From JBHJGS01 sp050331575 (GTDB lineage Bacteria; Pseudomonadota; Alphaproteobacteria; Sphingomonadales; Rhodothalassiaceae), in assembly GCA_050331575.1 (NCBI GenBank), contig JBHJGS010000018.1:1-48320 (forward strand): 48,320 nt of DNA. The letters run 5' to 3'. The position numbers were made by a program, and so were the translations under genes. Positions within the stretch are counted from its first letter, which is position 1, and the number at the start of each line of letters is the position of its first letter. Shown here piece by piece: positions 24,557 through 33,280 of this stretch. The notes under the pieces were generated by a model that did no database searches, was not told where the DNA came from, and saw nothing but the letters and a program-made list of their open reading frames with translations.

Positions 24557-24613
24557 TGTCAGCATTGCCTGACGTAAATAAGAATTGACACTCCGCTTGG
24601 GAGGTGGTTACGC
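24557..24613 (+). promoter_or_regulatory. Putative bchF promoter with two overlapping PpsR-type palindromes
   Basis: TGTCAGCATTGCCTGACG (24557-24574) and CGTAAATAAGAATTGACA (24573-24590) both fit TGT-N12-ACA or its near variant, and share the central CG. The second ends in TTGACA (24585-24590), a perfect -35; TTACGC (24608-24613) is a -10 after a 17-nt spacer. Repressor bound here would cover the -35. The region is the 264-bp gap between ppaA and bchF. Promoter and operator calls rest on consensus only. Confidence 0.65.
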
Positions 24614-24656
24614 TCCAATCAATCGCACCGTCCGCTCGGGCCAAGGGAGTGATCTC

Positions 24657-25178
24657 GTGCACCGATCCGCAGACACAACCGCCGGACGCACCGTCCTTTA
24701 TAGCGCAGAGGAACGCGCCCGCCGCGACGCCACCATCTGGACGCCGGTTCAGGGCTTTCTCGCCGCCTTCCAGTTTCTCGTGTTCCTGGTCAGCCTGGCG
24801 CTGGTGATTCGCTTTTTGCTCACCGGTGAGGGCTGGATGGCCGCCACCGTCTCGATCGTGTTCAAGACCCTGATCCTGTACACGATCATGGTCACCGGGG
24901 CGATTTGGGAGAAGGTGGTGTTCGGGCAATATCTGTTTGCCCCGGCCTTCTTCTGGGAAGACGCGGTGTCGATGATCGTGATCGCGCTGCACACCGCTTA
25001 TATGGCGACGCTGATCTTCGGCCTGGGCAGCCCGCTGACCCAGATGATTATCGCCCTGGCCGCCTATGCCACCTATGCGGTTAATGCGACTCAATTTGTT
25101 TTGAAGCTGCGCCGGGCCCGGCTGGATGCCGCCGCGGATGAGGCGCCGGAGGCTTTGGCGGAAGGAGCGGTGTCATGA
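24657..25178 (+). CDS. bchF: 3-vinyl bacteriochlorophyllide hydratase BchF
   Basis: The 173-residue membrane protein hydrates the 3-vinyl group in bacteriochlorophyll a synthesis. It matches BchF in length and in phrases LYSAEERARRDATIWTPVQG, FQFLVFLVSLALVIRFL, GAIWEKVVFGQYLFAPAFFW and EDAVSMIVIALHTAYM. About four hydrophobic helices are present. GTG 24657 has AAGGGAG 7 nt upstream; the longer frame from 24585 would use bases of the putative -35 and is rejected. First gene of the 15.6-kb superoperon, overlapping bchN by 4 nt. Confidence 0.95.
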   Translation: MHRSADTTAGRTVLYSAEERARRDATIWTPVQGFLAAFQFLVFLVSLALVIRFLLTGEGWMAATVSIVFKTLILYTIMVTGAIWEKVVFGQYLFAPAFFWEDAVSMIVIALHTAYMATLIFGLGSPLTQMIIALAAYATYAVNATQFVLKLRRARLDAAADEAPEALAEGAVS

Positions 25179-26458
25179 GCCCGCTCGACCACGCCCCGCC
25201 CTCGTCCGGCTGCACCGACAAGCCCGTCCTGCGTCAGCGCGGCCAGCGCGAGGTGTTTTGCGGCCTGACCGGCATTGTCTGGCTGCACCGGAAGATCCAG
25301 GACGCCTTCTTCCTGATCGTCGGCAGCCGCACCTGCGCCCATCTGATGCAATCCGCCGCCGGCGTGATGATTTTCGCCGAGCCGCGCTTTGGCACCGCCA
25401 TCATCGGTGAGCGCGACCTGGCCGGCCTGGCCGATGCCAATGAGGAACTTGACCGGGTCGTGCGCCAGTTGCTGGAGCGCCGGCCGGACATCAAGCTGTT
25501 GTTCCTGGTCGGCTCCTGCCCCTCTGAGGTGATCAAGCTGGACCTGTCGCGCGCGGCTCTGCGCCTGTCGCGGGAATTGTCGCCGAGTGTGCGGGTGTTG
25601 AATTATTCCGGCAGCGGCATCGAGACCACCTTCACCGATGGCGAGGATGCCTGCCTGACCTCCATGGTGCCCGACCTGCCCGATGAGCCGGCCAATGCCG
25701 CGCCGTCGGTGATGGTCGTGGGCACGCTCGCCGATGTGGTGGAAGACCAGATGGTGCGCCTGGCCGACAAGGCAGGCCTTGGCCCGATCCGCTTTTTCCC
25801 GCCGCGCCGGTCCACCGACCTGCCGCCGGTGGGGCCCAATACCCATCTGTTGCTGGCCCAACCGTTCCTGACCGAAACGGTGCGCGCCTTAACCGCGCGC
25901 GGCGCTCAGCTTGTGCCCGCGCCCTTCCCGCTGGGCGTTGAGGGCACCAGTGAGTGGCTGATCGCCGCCGCCGACGCACTGGGCGTGGCGCGCCAGACGG
26001 TTGAGACGGTGATCCAGCCGGCACGCGACCGGGCGCGCCGGGCGCTGGAGCGCTATCGCGCCGAACTGGACGGCAAAAGCATCTTCTTCTTTCCCGACAG
26101 CCAGCTGGAAATCCCGCTGGCGCGCTTCCTCTCCCGCGAATTGGGCATGCGGCTGACCGAGGTGGGCACGCCCTATCTCAATCAGCGGCTGATGGAAAAG
26201 GAACTGGCCCTGCTCCCGCCGGATGTGCAGCTCAGCGAAGGCCAGGATGTCGAAAAGCAACTGGACCGCTGCTTTGACATCCGCCCGGACATCAGCGTGT
26301 GCGGCCTGGGCCTGGCCAATCCGCTGGAGGCGGAAGGGCTGACCACGAAATGGTCGATCGAATTGGTGTTCACGCCGATCCAGGGCTTCGACCAAGCCGC
26401 CGATCTGGCCGAACTGTTCGCCCGCCCGCTCAACCGTCGCACACGTTTGGTGGCCTGA
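25175..26458 (+). CDS. bchN: Light-independent protochlorophyllide reductase subunit N
   Basis: BchN (427 residues) pairs with BchB as the nitrogenase-like catalytic component (NB) that reduces ring D of protochlorophyllide. Cys29 (VFCGLTG), Cys54 (SRTCAHL) and Cys115 (GSCPSEV) give the three-cysteine [4Fe-4S] ligation, with the same spacing as in Rhodobacter BchN. Later motifs are SGSGIETTFTDGEDACL and FFPDSQLEIPLARFLSREL. Length is normal. The reductase is oxygen-sensitive, so in air it may limit pigment synthesis. Starts inside the bchF stop (ATGA), and bchB starts 1 nt after its stop. Confidence 0.97.
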   Translation: MSPLDHAPPSSGCTDKPVLRQRGQREVFCGLTGIVWLHRKIQDAFFLIVGSRTCAHLMQSAAGVMIFAEPRFGTAIIGERDLAGLADANEELDRVVRQLLERRPDIKLLFLVGSCPSEVIKLDLSRAALRLSRELSPSVRVLNYSGSGIETTFTDGEDACLTSMVPDLPDEPANAAPSVMVVGTLADVVEDQMVRLADKAGLGPIRFFPPRRSTDLPPVGPNTHLLLAQPFLTETVRALTARGAQLVPAPFPLGVEGTSEWLIAAADALGVARQTVETVIQPARDRARRALERYRAELDGKSIFFFPDSQLEIPLARFLSRELGMRLTEVGTPYLNQRLMEKELALLPPDVQLSEGQDVEKQLDRCFDIRPDISVCGLGLANPLEAEGLTTKWSIELVFTPIQGFDQAADLAELFARPLNRRTRLVA

Positions 26459-26459
26459 T

Positions 26460-28004
26460 ATGGAACTGACCGTCTGGACCTATGAGGGACCGCCGCATGT
26501 CGGCGCCATGCGCATCGCCACAGCGATGAAGGACGTGCACTATGTCTTGCACGCGCCGCAGGGCGACACCTATGCGGACCTGTTGTTCACCATGATTGAG
26601 CGCAACAAGACGCGCCCGCCGGTGACTTACACCACCTTCCAGGCGCGCGATCTGGGCGGCGACACCGCCGGCTTGTTCAAGACCGCGCTGACCGATGCCT
26701 ATGAGCGCTTCAAGCCAGCGGCCTTTCTGGTCGGCGCCTCTTGCACCGCGGAGTTGATCCAGGACGATCCCGGCGGGCTGGCCCAAGGTTCCAACCTGCC
26801 GGTGCCGGTGGTGCCGCTGGAGCTGCCGTCTTACCAGAAGAAAGAGAATTGGGGCGCGGCGGAGACCTTCTATCACCTGGTCCGCGGCGTTGCCGACCGC
26901 TCGGTCAGCCCGCCTGCGCGCGAGGGCCGCAAGCCCTGCTGCAACATCATCGGCCCCTCGGCCTTGGGCTTCCGCCATCGCGATGATGTGCAGGAAATCA
27001 CCCGGCTGCTGACCGATATGGGCATCGAGGTGCGCATGACCGCCCCGTTGGGCGCGCATGCCGCTGATCTGGTGGGCATCGGCGCGGCGGACTTCAACGT
27101 GCTGCTCTATCCCGAGATCGGCGCCACCGCGGCGAAATGGCTGAAGCGCACCTTCAACCAATCCTTCACCACCGTGGTGCCGATCGGCGTCGGCGCCACG
27201 CGGGACTTCATTCGCGAAGTGGCGGAGCTGGCCGGCATCGATCCCGAGCCGTTCCTGGAAGCCGATGCCTCGCGGCTGCCCTGGTACTCTAAATCGGTCG
27301 ACAGCAATTATCTGACCGGCAAGCGCGTGTTCATCTTCGGCGACGCCACCCATGCCATGGCCGCGGCCCGGGTGGCCAAGGAAGAGATGGGCTTCGACGT
27401 GGTCGGCCTGGGCACCTATTCGCGCGAATTCGCCAAGCAGGTGCGCGCCAAGGCCGAAAACTTCGGCCTGACCGCGCTGATCACCGACGATTATCTGGAG
27501 GTGGAACGCGCGATCCAGGAGGTGCAGCCGGAGCTGGTGCTGGGCACCCAGATGGAGCGCCACATCGCCAAGCGACTGGGCATCGGCTGCGCGGTCATCT
27601 CTGCGCCCGTGCATGTGCAGGACTTTCCGGCCCGCTATTCGCCGGTGATGGGCTATGAGGGCGCCAACGTCCTGTTCGACACCTTCATCCATCCCCTGGT
27701 CATGGGCCTGGAAGAGCATCTTCTGGGCATGTTCCGGGAGGATTTCGAATTCAATGACGAGGCGGTGCCGTCGCACCTGGCGGCTGAGCGCGAGGTGCGC
27801 GGCTCCACCGAGACCGAGGCGCCGGTGGCGGCCAACGCCAATGATCCCGAATGGGACGACGACGCCATGAAGGAGCTGAAAAAGATCCCGTTCTTCGTGC
27901 GGGGCAAGGCGCGGCGCAACACCGAATCCTACGCGCAGGAACACGGCCTGCGCACCATCACCGTTGAGACGCTCTACGATGCCAAAGCCCATTACGGCCG
28001 CTGA
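26460..28004 (+). CDS. bchB: Light-independent protochlorophyllide reductase subunit B
   Basis: The 514-residue BchB contributes the fourth [4Fe-4S] ligand, Asp36 (APQGDTYADL), and Cys95 (VGASCTAELIQDD) of the NB cluster and the substrate site. N-terminal MELTVWTYEGPPHVGAMRIA and RPPVTYTTFQARDLGGDTA are diagnostic. The C-terminal extension (DPEWDDDAMKELKKIPFFVR and RGKARRNTESYAQEHG) is typical of the BchB/ChlB C-terminal domain. It overlaps the start of bchH by 26 nt, the longest overlap in the operon, which suggests tight translational coupling. Confidence 0.97.
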   Translation: MELTVWTYEGPPHVGAMRIATAMKDVHYVLHAPQGDTYADLLFTMIERNKTRPPVTYTTFQARDLGGDTAGLFKTALTDAYERFKPAAFLVGASCTAELIQDDPGGLAQGSNLPVPVVPLELPSYQKKENWGAAETFYHLVRGVADRSVSPPAREGRKPCCNIIGPSALGFRHRDDVQEITRLLTDMGIEVRMTAPLGAHAADLVGIGAADFNVLLYPEIGATAAKWLKRTFNQSFTTVVPIGVGATRDFIREVAELAGIDPEPFLEADASRLPWYSKSVDSNYLTGKRVFIFGDATHAMAAARVAKEEMGFDVVGLGTYSREFAKQVRAKAENFGLTALITDDYLEVERAIQEVQPELVLGTQMERHIAKRLGIGCAVISAPVHVQDFPARYSPVMGYEGANVLFDTFIHPLVMGLEEHLLGMFREDFEFNDEAVPSHLAAEREVRGSTETEAPVAANANDPEWDDDAMKELKKIPFFVRGKARRNTESYAQEHGLRTITVETLYDAKAHYGR

Positions 28005-31000
28005 AACCCCGCCGGTGCGGGTCGTCATCGTCACGCTGGACAGCCATCTGTCCGGCGCGATCGACCGGGCGACGCGCCGCCTGCGCAAGGATATTCCCGG
28101 GCTGCAGGTCAATCTGCACGCCGCGGCGGAATGGGCCGAAGACGCAGACGCCCTGGCGCGCTGCCTTGCCGATATCGCAACCGGCGACATCATCTTTGCC
28201 AACATGCTGTTCCTGGACGATCAGATCCAGGCGGTGCTGCCAGCGCTGAAGGCGCGCCGCGACGACTGCGACGTGATGATCGCGGCGATGGCGTCCGGCG
28301 AGGTCATGCGCATGACGCGCATGGGCAAATTCTCCATGGACGGCGAGGCCAAAGGCCCGATGGCCATGCTGAAAAAGCTGCGCGGCACCAAGGGCAAGAA
28401 GAGTTCCGGCGCCAAGCAGATGAGCGTGGTGCGCGGGCTTCCGAAGATCCTGAAATTCATCCCCGGCACGGCTCAGGATGTGCGCGCCTATTTCCTGGTG
28501 CTGCAATATTGGCTGGCCGGATCAGAAGAGAATATGGAGCGGCTGATCCGCTTCCTGATCAACCGCTATGCCGCCGGCGAGCGCGCGGTTCTGAAGGGCG
28601 CGGTGAAGGCCCCGCCGCCGGCGGACTATCCCGATAATGGCCTGTATCATCCGCGCCTGCCCGACCGCATCAGCGATGATCTGGGCGCGCTGAACAAGGT
28701 CGCCAAGGGCAAGCGCGGGACCGTCGGCCTGCTGGTCTTGCGCTCTTATGTCCTGTCCGGCGACAGCGGGCATTATGACGGCGTGATCAAGGCCATGGAG
28801 GCGCGCGGTCTGAAGGTGATCCCGATCTTCGCTGCGGCCCTGGACGCCCGCCCGGCAATCGAGGCTTTCCTGATGGAGGATGGCCGCCCGCGCATCGATG
28901 CCTTGGTGTCGCTGACCGGTTTCTCCCTGGTCGGCGGGCCGGCCTATAATGATGCCGCCGCGGCTGAACAGATCCTCGCCACGCTGGACGTGCCCTATAT
29001 CGCCGCGCATCCGGTGGAGTTTCAGACCCTGCAGGATTGGGAAGGCTCCGGCCGCGGCCTGCTGCCGGTGGAATCCACCATCATGGTGGCGATCCCGGAA
29101 CTGGACGGCGCCACCGGCCCGGCGGTCTATGGCGGACGCTCCGGCGCGCCCGGCGCCAATCGTCGGGAGATGGCCTGTCACACCGAACGCGCGGACATGC
29201 TGGCCGCCCGGGTCGACAAGCTGGTGCAGCTGAAGCGCAAGCGGGCGCAAGAGCGCAAGGTCGCGCTGGTGTTGTTCAACTTCCCGCCCAATGCCGGCAA
29301 TGTCGGCACGGCGGCCTATCTGTCCGTGTTCGACTCCGCCTATCGCACGCTGCAGGCGTTGAAGGCGGACGGCTATGACGTGGCGGTGCCGGCCGATGTC
29401 GACAGCTTCCGCGACACGATATTGTCCGGCAATGCCGCGCGCTATGGCTCTGACGCCAATGTCGCAGCCCTGGTGTCGGCCGATGATCATGTGCGGCACG
29501 AGCGGCACCTGAAGGACATCGAAGGCCAGTGGGGTGCGGCGCCCGGACGCCAGCAAAGCGACGGCCGGTCGATCTTCATTCTGGGTGCGGAATTCGGCAA
29601 TGTCTTTGTCGGTGTGCAGCCGGCCTTCGGCTATGAAGGCGACCCGATGCGCCTGCTGTTCGAGCAGGGGTTCGCGCCGACACATGCCTTTTCAGCCTTC
29701 TATCGCTGGCTGCGCGAGGACTATCAGGCCGACGCCGTGCTGCATTTCGGCACCCATGGCGCGCTGGAATTCATGCCCGGCAAGCAGACCGGCCTGTCGG
29801 CGGCCTGCTGGCCGGACCGGCTGATCGGCGATCTGCCGAACTTCTATCTTTATGCCGCCAACAACCCCTCTGAAGGCGCGATCGCCAAGCGCCGGGCGGC
29901 GGCCACGCTGATCAGCTATTTGACCCCGCCGGTGTCCCATGCCGGGCTCTATAAGGGCCTGGCCGACCTGAAGGGCGCGATTGAGCGCTGGCGCGGGCTT
30001 GGGCCTGACCAGGCCGAGGAGCGCCAGGCCACCGCCCAGGCGATCCAGGCTCAGGCCGCGGCCCTTGACCTGGTGTCGGACAATCCGGTGTGGCAGGGCG
30101 ATGCGGAAATCCAGATTGCCCGGCTGGCCGAGGAACTGATCGAGTTTGAATACACGCTGATCCCGCACGGTCTGCATGTGGTCGGCGACACCTTTTCGGC
30201 TGAGCGGCGCGCCGAGATGCTCGCCGCCGTCGCCGATGCCAGCTTCGCGCTGCGCCTGGAGCCGGACGTCCTGGCCGCGATCACCCAGGGACAGTCGCCG
30301 GAGCAGGCGATCGCTGTGGCCGGCCTGGAGGCCGACAAGCCGACGCTGGATGCGTTCAAAAAGCTGGCCGAAATCGACCGGCACCTGCAGACCGACACGG
30401 AACTGCCCGGCATCGTGCATGCGCTGAACGGCGGCTATGTGCGGCCGGCAACCGGCGGCGACATTCTGCGCACGCCGGAGATCCTGCCCACCGGGCGCAA
30501 TCTGCACGGCTTTGACCCGTTCCGCATCCCCAGCCCGTTCGCGTTGGAGGATGGTGCCAAGCAAGCGCAATTGCTGCTGGACACCCACCGGGCCGAGGGC
30601 AAGGCGCTGCCGGAATCAATCGCCCTGGTGCTGTGGGGGACGGACAATCTGAAAAGCGAGGGCGCGCCGATCGGCCAGGCGCTGTGGCTGATCGGCGCCA
30701 AGCCGCGGCTGGACAGCTATGGCAAGCTGTGCGGGGCGGAGTTGATGCCGCTGGAAGAGTTGGGCCGGCCGCGCATCGATGTGGTGATGAGCCTGTCGGG
30801 CATCTTCCGGGACCTGTTGCCGCTGCAGATCCAAATGCTGGCCGAGGCCTGCTATCTGGCCGCCAGCGCGGACGAGCCGATCGAGCAGAATTATGTTCGC
30901 AAGCATGCCCTGGCCTATGCCGAGGCGCATGGCTGTGACCTGGAGACCGCGTCCTTGCGGGTGTTCTCAAACGCCGACGGCGCCTACGGCTCCAATGTCA

Positions 31001-31689
31001 ATAATCTGGTCGACAGCGGCCGGTGGGACGAGGAAGACGAGTTGGCGGAGACCTTCACCGCCCGCAAATGCTTCGCCTACGGCCGCAAGGGCACGCCCGC
31101 GCAACAGCCCGACCTGTTCAAGCGCATGCTGGCCGATGTCGACCTGACCTACCAGAATCTCGACAGCGTCGAACTGGGCGTGACCAGCATCGACAATTAT
31201 TTCGACACGCTGGGCGGCATCACCAAGGCGGTGGGCCGGGCGCGTGGCGGCCAAGGCGTGCCGGTCTATGTCGGCGACCAGACCCAGGGCAAGGGCAAGG
31301 TGCGCACGCTGGCCGATCAGGTCGCGCTGGAGACCCGCACCCGCATGCTCAACCCGAAATGGTATGAGGGCATGCTGGAGCACGGCTATGAAGGCGTGCG
31401 CCAGATCGAGGAGCATGTCACCAACACGCTCGGCTGGTCGGCCACCACCGGTCAGGTCGCCCCTTGGGTGTATCAGAAGCTGACCGAGACCTTCATCCTT
31501 GATGACGAGATGCGCAAGCGGCTGGCGGCGTTGAACCCGACCGCCTCGGCCAAGCTGGCCAGCCGCCTGATGGAGGCACAGGAGCGCAATTACTGGACCC
31601 CGGACGATGCCACGCTGGATGCGCTGCGCGCGGCCGGGGACGAGTTGGAAGATCAGTTAGAAGGCGTCGGTATAGGAGCAGCAGCATGA
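27979..31689 (+). CDS. bchH: Magnesium chelatase subunit H
   Basis: BchH (1236 residues) binds protoporphyrin IX and is the catalytic, CobN-type subunit of Mg chelatase; BchI and BchD are not in this window. It contains VRVVIVTLDSHLSGAIDRA at the N-terminus, then NMLFLDDQIQAVLPAL. The CobN/Mg-chelatase core includes FNFPPNAGNVGTAAYLSVF, LHFGTHGALEFMPGKQ and GYVRPATGGDILRTPEILPT. ATG 27979 is five codons after an upstream TTG in the same frame and fits family starts. It overlaps bchB by 26 nt and bchL by 4 nt. Length is typical (about 1190-1250). Confidence 0.97.
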   Translation: MPKPITAAETPPVRVVIVTLDSHLSGAIDRATRRLRKDIPGLQVNLHAAAEWAEDADALARCLADIATGDIIFANMLFLDDQIQAVLPALKARRDDCDVMIAAMASGEVMRMTRMGKFSMDGEAKGPMAMLKKLRGTKGKKSSGAKQMSVVRGLPKILKFIPGTAQDVRAYFLVLQYWLAGSEENMERLIRFLINRYAAGERAVLKGAVKAPPPADYPDNGLYHPRLPDRISDDLGALNKVAKGKRGTVGLLVLRSYVLSGDSGHYDGVIKAMEARGLKVIPIFAAALDARPAIEAFLMEDGRPRIDALVSLTGFSLVGGPAYNDAAAAEQILATLDVPYIAAHPVEFQTLQDWEGSGRGLLPVESTIMVAIPELDGATGPAVYGGRSGAPGANRREMACHTERADMLAARVDKLVQLKRKRAQERKVALVLFNFPPNAGNVGTAAYLSVFDSAYRTLQALKADGYDVAVPADVDSFRDTILSGNAARYGSDANVAALVSADDHVRHERHLKDIEGQWGAAPGRQQSDGRSIFILGAEFGNVFVGVQPAFGYEGDPMRLLFEQGFAPTHAFSAFYRWLREDYQADAVLHFGTHGALEFMPGKQTGLSAACWPDRLIGDLPNFYLYAANNPSEGAIAKRRAAATLISYLTPPVSHAGLYKGLADLKGAIERWRGLGPDQAEERQATAQAIQAQAAALDLVSDNPVWQGDAEIQIARLAEELIEFEYTLIPHGLHVVGDTFSAERRAEMLAAVADASFALRLEPDVLAAITQGQSPEQAIAVAGLEADKPTLDAFKKLAEIDRHLQTDTELPGIVHALNGGYVRPATGGDILRTPEILPTGRNLHGFDPFRIPSPFALEDGAKQAQLLLDTHRAEGKALPESIALVLWGTDNLKSEGAPIGQALWLIGAKPRLDSYGKLCGAELMPLEELGRPRIDVVMSLSGIFRDLLPLQIQMLAEACYLAASADEPIEQNYVRKHALAYAEAHGCDLETASLRVFSNADGAYGSNVNNLVDSGRWDEEDELAETFTARKCFAYGRKGTPAQQPDLFKRMLADVDLTYQNLDSVELGVTSIDNYFDTLGGITKAVGRARGGQGVPVYVGDQTQGKGKVRTLADQVALETRTRMLNPKWYEGMLEHGYEGVRQIEEHVTNTLGWSATTGQVAPWVYQKLTETFILDDEMRKRLAALNPTASAKLASRLMEAQERNYWTPDDATLDALRAAGDELEDQLEGVGIGAAA

Positions 31690-32582
31690 GCATCGCCACG
31701 GTTACCCGCCGCCCGCGCGAAGACGGGGAAGGCAGCGTCCAGGTCAAAATGGACCCGACGATGAAGATCGAAGGCGCGAAGGTCTTCGCGGTCTACGGCA
31801 AGGGTGGCATCGGCAAGTCGACGACCTCGTCGAACCTGTCGGTTGCCTTCTCCAAACTGGGCAAGCGCGTGCTGCAGATCGGCTGCGATCCCAAGCATGA
31901 CAGCACCTACACCCTGACCAAGCGCCTGGTGCCCACCGTCATCGACGCGCTGGAGCAGGTCGATTTCCACTCCGAGGAGCTGGAGGTCGAGGACTTCGTC
32001 TATGAAGGCTATAATGGCGTGATGTGCGTGGAGGCTGGCGGACCGCCGGCGGGCACCGGCTGCGGCGGCTATGTCGTCGGCCAGACGGTGAAGCTCTTGA
32101 AGGAGCATCACCTGCTGGAAGACACCGATGTGGTCATCTTCGACGTGCTGGGCGATGTGGTGTGCGGCGGCTTTGCCGCGCCGTTGCAGCATGCCGACCG
32201 CGGCGTCATCGTCACCGCCAATGATTTCGACAGCATCTTCGCGATGAACCGGATCGTCCAGGCGATCCGCGCCAAGTCGAAGAATTACAATGTCCGCATC
32301 GCCGGCTGCATCGCCAATCGCAGCGAGGACACCGACCAGATCGAGAAATACAATGCCCGCTCCGGCATGAAGACGCTGGCGCGCTTTCCGCAGCTGGACT
32401 CGATCCGCCGCTCGCGCCTGTCCAAATGCACCCTGTTCGAGATGGAGGGCCAGGAGCCGGAGCTGGACGCGGTTCTGGAGGAATATCTGCGCCTGGCCGC
32501 CAGCCTGTGGGCCGGCTGCGAGCCGCTGGACGCGCATTCGGTGAAGGATCGCGAAATCTTCGATCTGCTGGGGTTCGAATGA
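31686..32582 (+). CDS. bchL: Light-independent protochlorophyllide reductase ATPase subunit L
   Basis: BchL (298 residues) is the NifH-like dimer that delivers electrons to BchNB with ATP hydrolysis. The P-loop GKGGIGKST begins at residue 38. The cluster cysteines are in GPPAGTGCGGYVV and GDVVCGGFAAPL. Phrases CDPKHDSTYTLTKRL and MNRIVQAIRAKSKNYNVRIA are family-specific. The 25-residue N-terminal extension before the conserved core is within the range seen in BchL. Overlaps bchH and bchM by 4 nt each (ATGA). Confidence 0.97.
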   Translation: MSIATVTRRPREDGEGSVQVKMDPTMKIEGAKVFAVYGKGGIGKSTTSSNLSVAFSKLGKRVLQIGCDPKHDSTYTLTKRLVPTVIDALEQVDFHSEELEVEDFVYEGYNGVMCVEAGGPPAGTGCGGYVVGQTVKLLKEHHLLEDTDVVIFDVLGDVVCGGFAAPLQHADRGVIVTANDFDSIFAMNRIVQAIRAKSKNYNVRIAGCIANRSEDTDQIEKYNARSGMKTLARFPQLDSIRRSRLSKCTLFEMEGQEPELDAVLEEYLRLAASLWAGCEPLDAHSVKDREIFDLLGFE

Positions 32583-33280
32583 GCCAGAGCGCGACATATC
32601 AAAGCCGGCGGCAGGAGCTGTTCCAATATTTCGACCGCACCGCCGCGGACGCCTGGGCCAAGCTCACCTCCGACGCGCCGGTCAGCGGCATCCGCGCCAC
32701 CGTGCGCGCCGGCCGCGACGACATGCGCGCCACGCTGTTGAGCTGGCTGCCCGACGATCTGGCCGGCAAGACGCTTCTGGACGCGGGCTGCGGCACCGGG
32801 GCGCTGGCGGTGGAGGCGGCGCGGCGCGGCGCCCGGGTCACCGCCATTGACCTGTCGCCCACCCTGGTGGGGCTGGCCGAGCAGCGCCTGCCCGCCGACG
32901 TGGCCGACCGCATCGACCTGCGCTCCGGCGACATGCTGGACCCGTCGCTGGGCAGCTTCGACCATATCGTCGGCATGGACAGCCTGATCCATTATCGCGC
33001 CCCGGACATGGTCGATGTGATCTCCGGGTTTGCCGCGCGCGCGCGGGCCTCGGTCCTGGTCACCTTCGCGCCGCGCACGGCGCTGCTGACCATGATGCAC
33101 AATGTCGGCAAGCTATTTCCGAAGAGCGACCGCGCCCCGGCGATCGAGCCGGTTGGCGAGGGCCGCCTGCGCCGGCTGGTGGCCAAGCGGCCGGATCTGA
33201 CGGAGTGGCAGCTGGGCCGGACCCGCCGCATCGCCCGCGGCTTCTATACCAGCCAAGCCTTGGAGTTGGTGGGCCGATGA
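32579..33280 (+). CDS. bchM: Magnesium-protoporphyrin O-methyltransferase
   Basis: The 233-residue SAM-dependent methyltransferase converts Mg-protoporphyrin IX to its monomethyl ester, the substrate of AcsF. Motif I is LLDAGCGTGALAVEAARRG near residue 67. FDHIVGMDSLIHY and VTFAPRTALLTMMHNVGKLF near the C-terminus are typical of BchM, as is the short closing part GRTRRIARGFYTSQALELV. ATG 32579 overlaps the bchL stop; a longer frame upstream is shadow of bchL. It overlaps lhaA by 4 nt. Confidence 0.96.
   Translation: MSQSATYQSRRQELFQYFDRTAADAWAKLTSDAPVSGIRATVRAGRDDMRATLLSWLPDDLAGKTLLDAGCGTGALAVEAARRGARVTAIDLSPTLVGLAEQRLPADVADRIDLRSGDMLDPSLGSFDHIVGMDSLIHYRAPDMVDVISGFAARARASVLVTFAPRTALLTMMHNVGKLFPKSDRAPAIEPVGEGRLRRLVAKRPDLTEWQLGRTRRIARGFYTSQALELVGR

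Noticed and set aside
24393..24656. FNR/FnrL box (TTGAT-N4-ATCAA) before bchF
   Set aside because: Searched by eye in the ppaA-bchF gap and not found; only PpsR-type palindromes are present.
26430..28205. Minus-strand 591-codon frame opposite bchB
   Set aside because: Shadow of BchB and the start of BchH, both with full catalytic residues.
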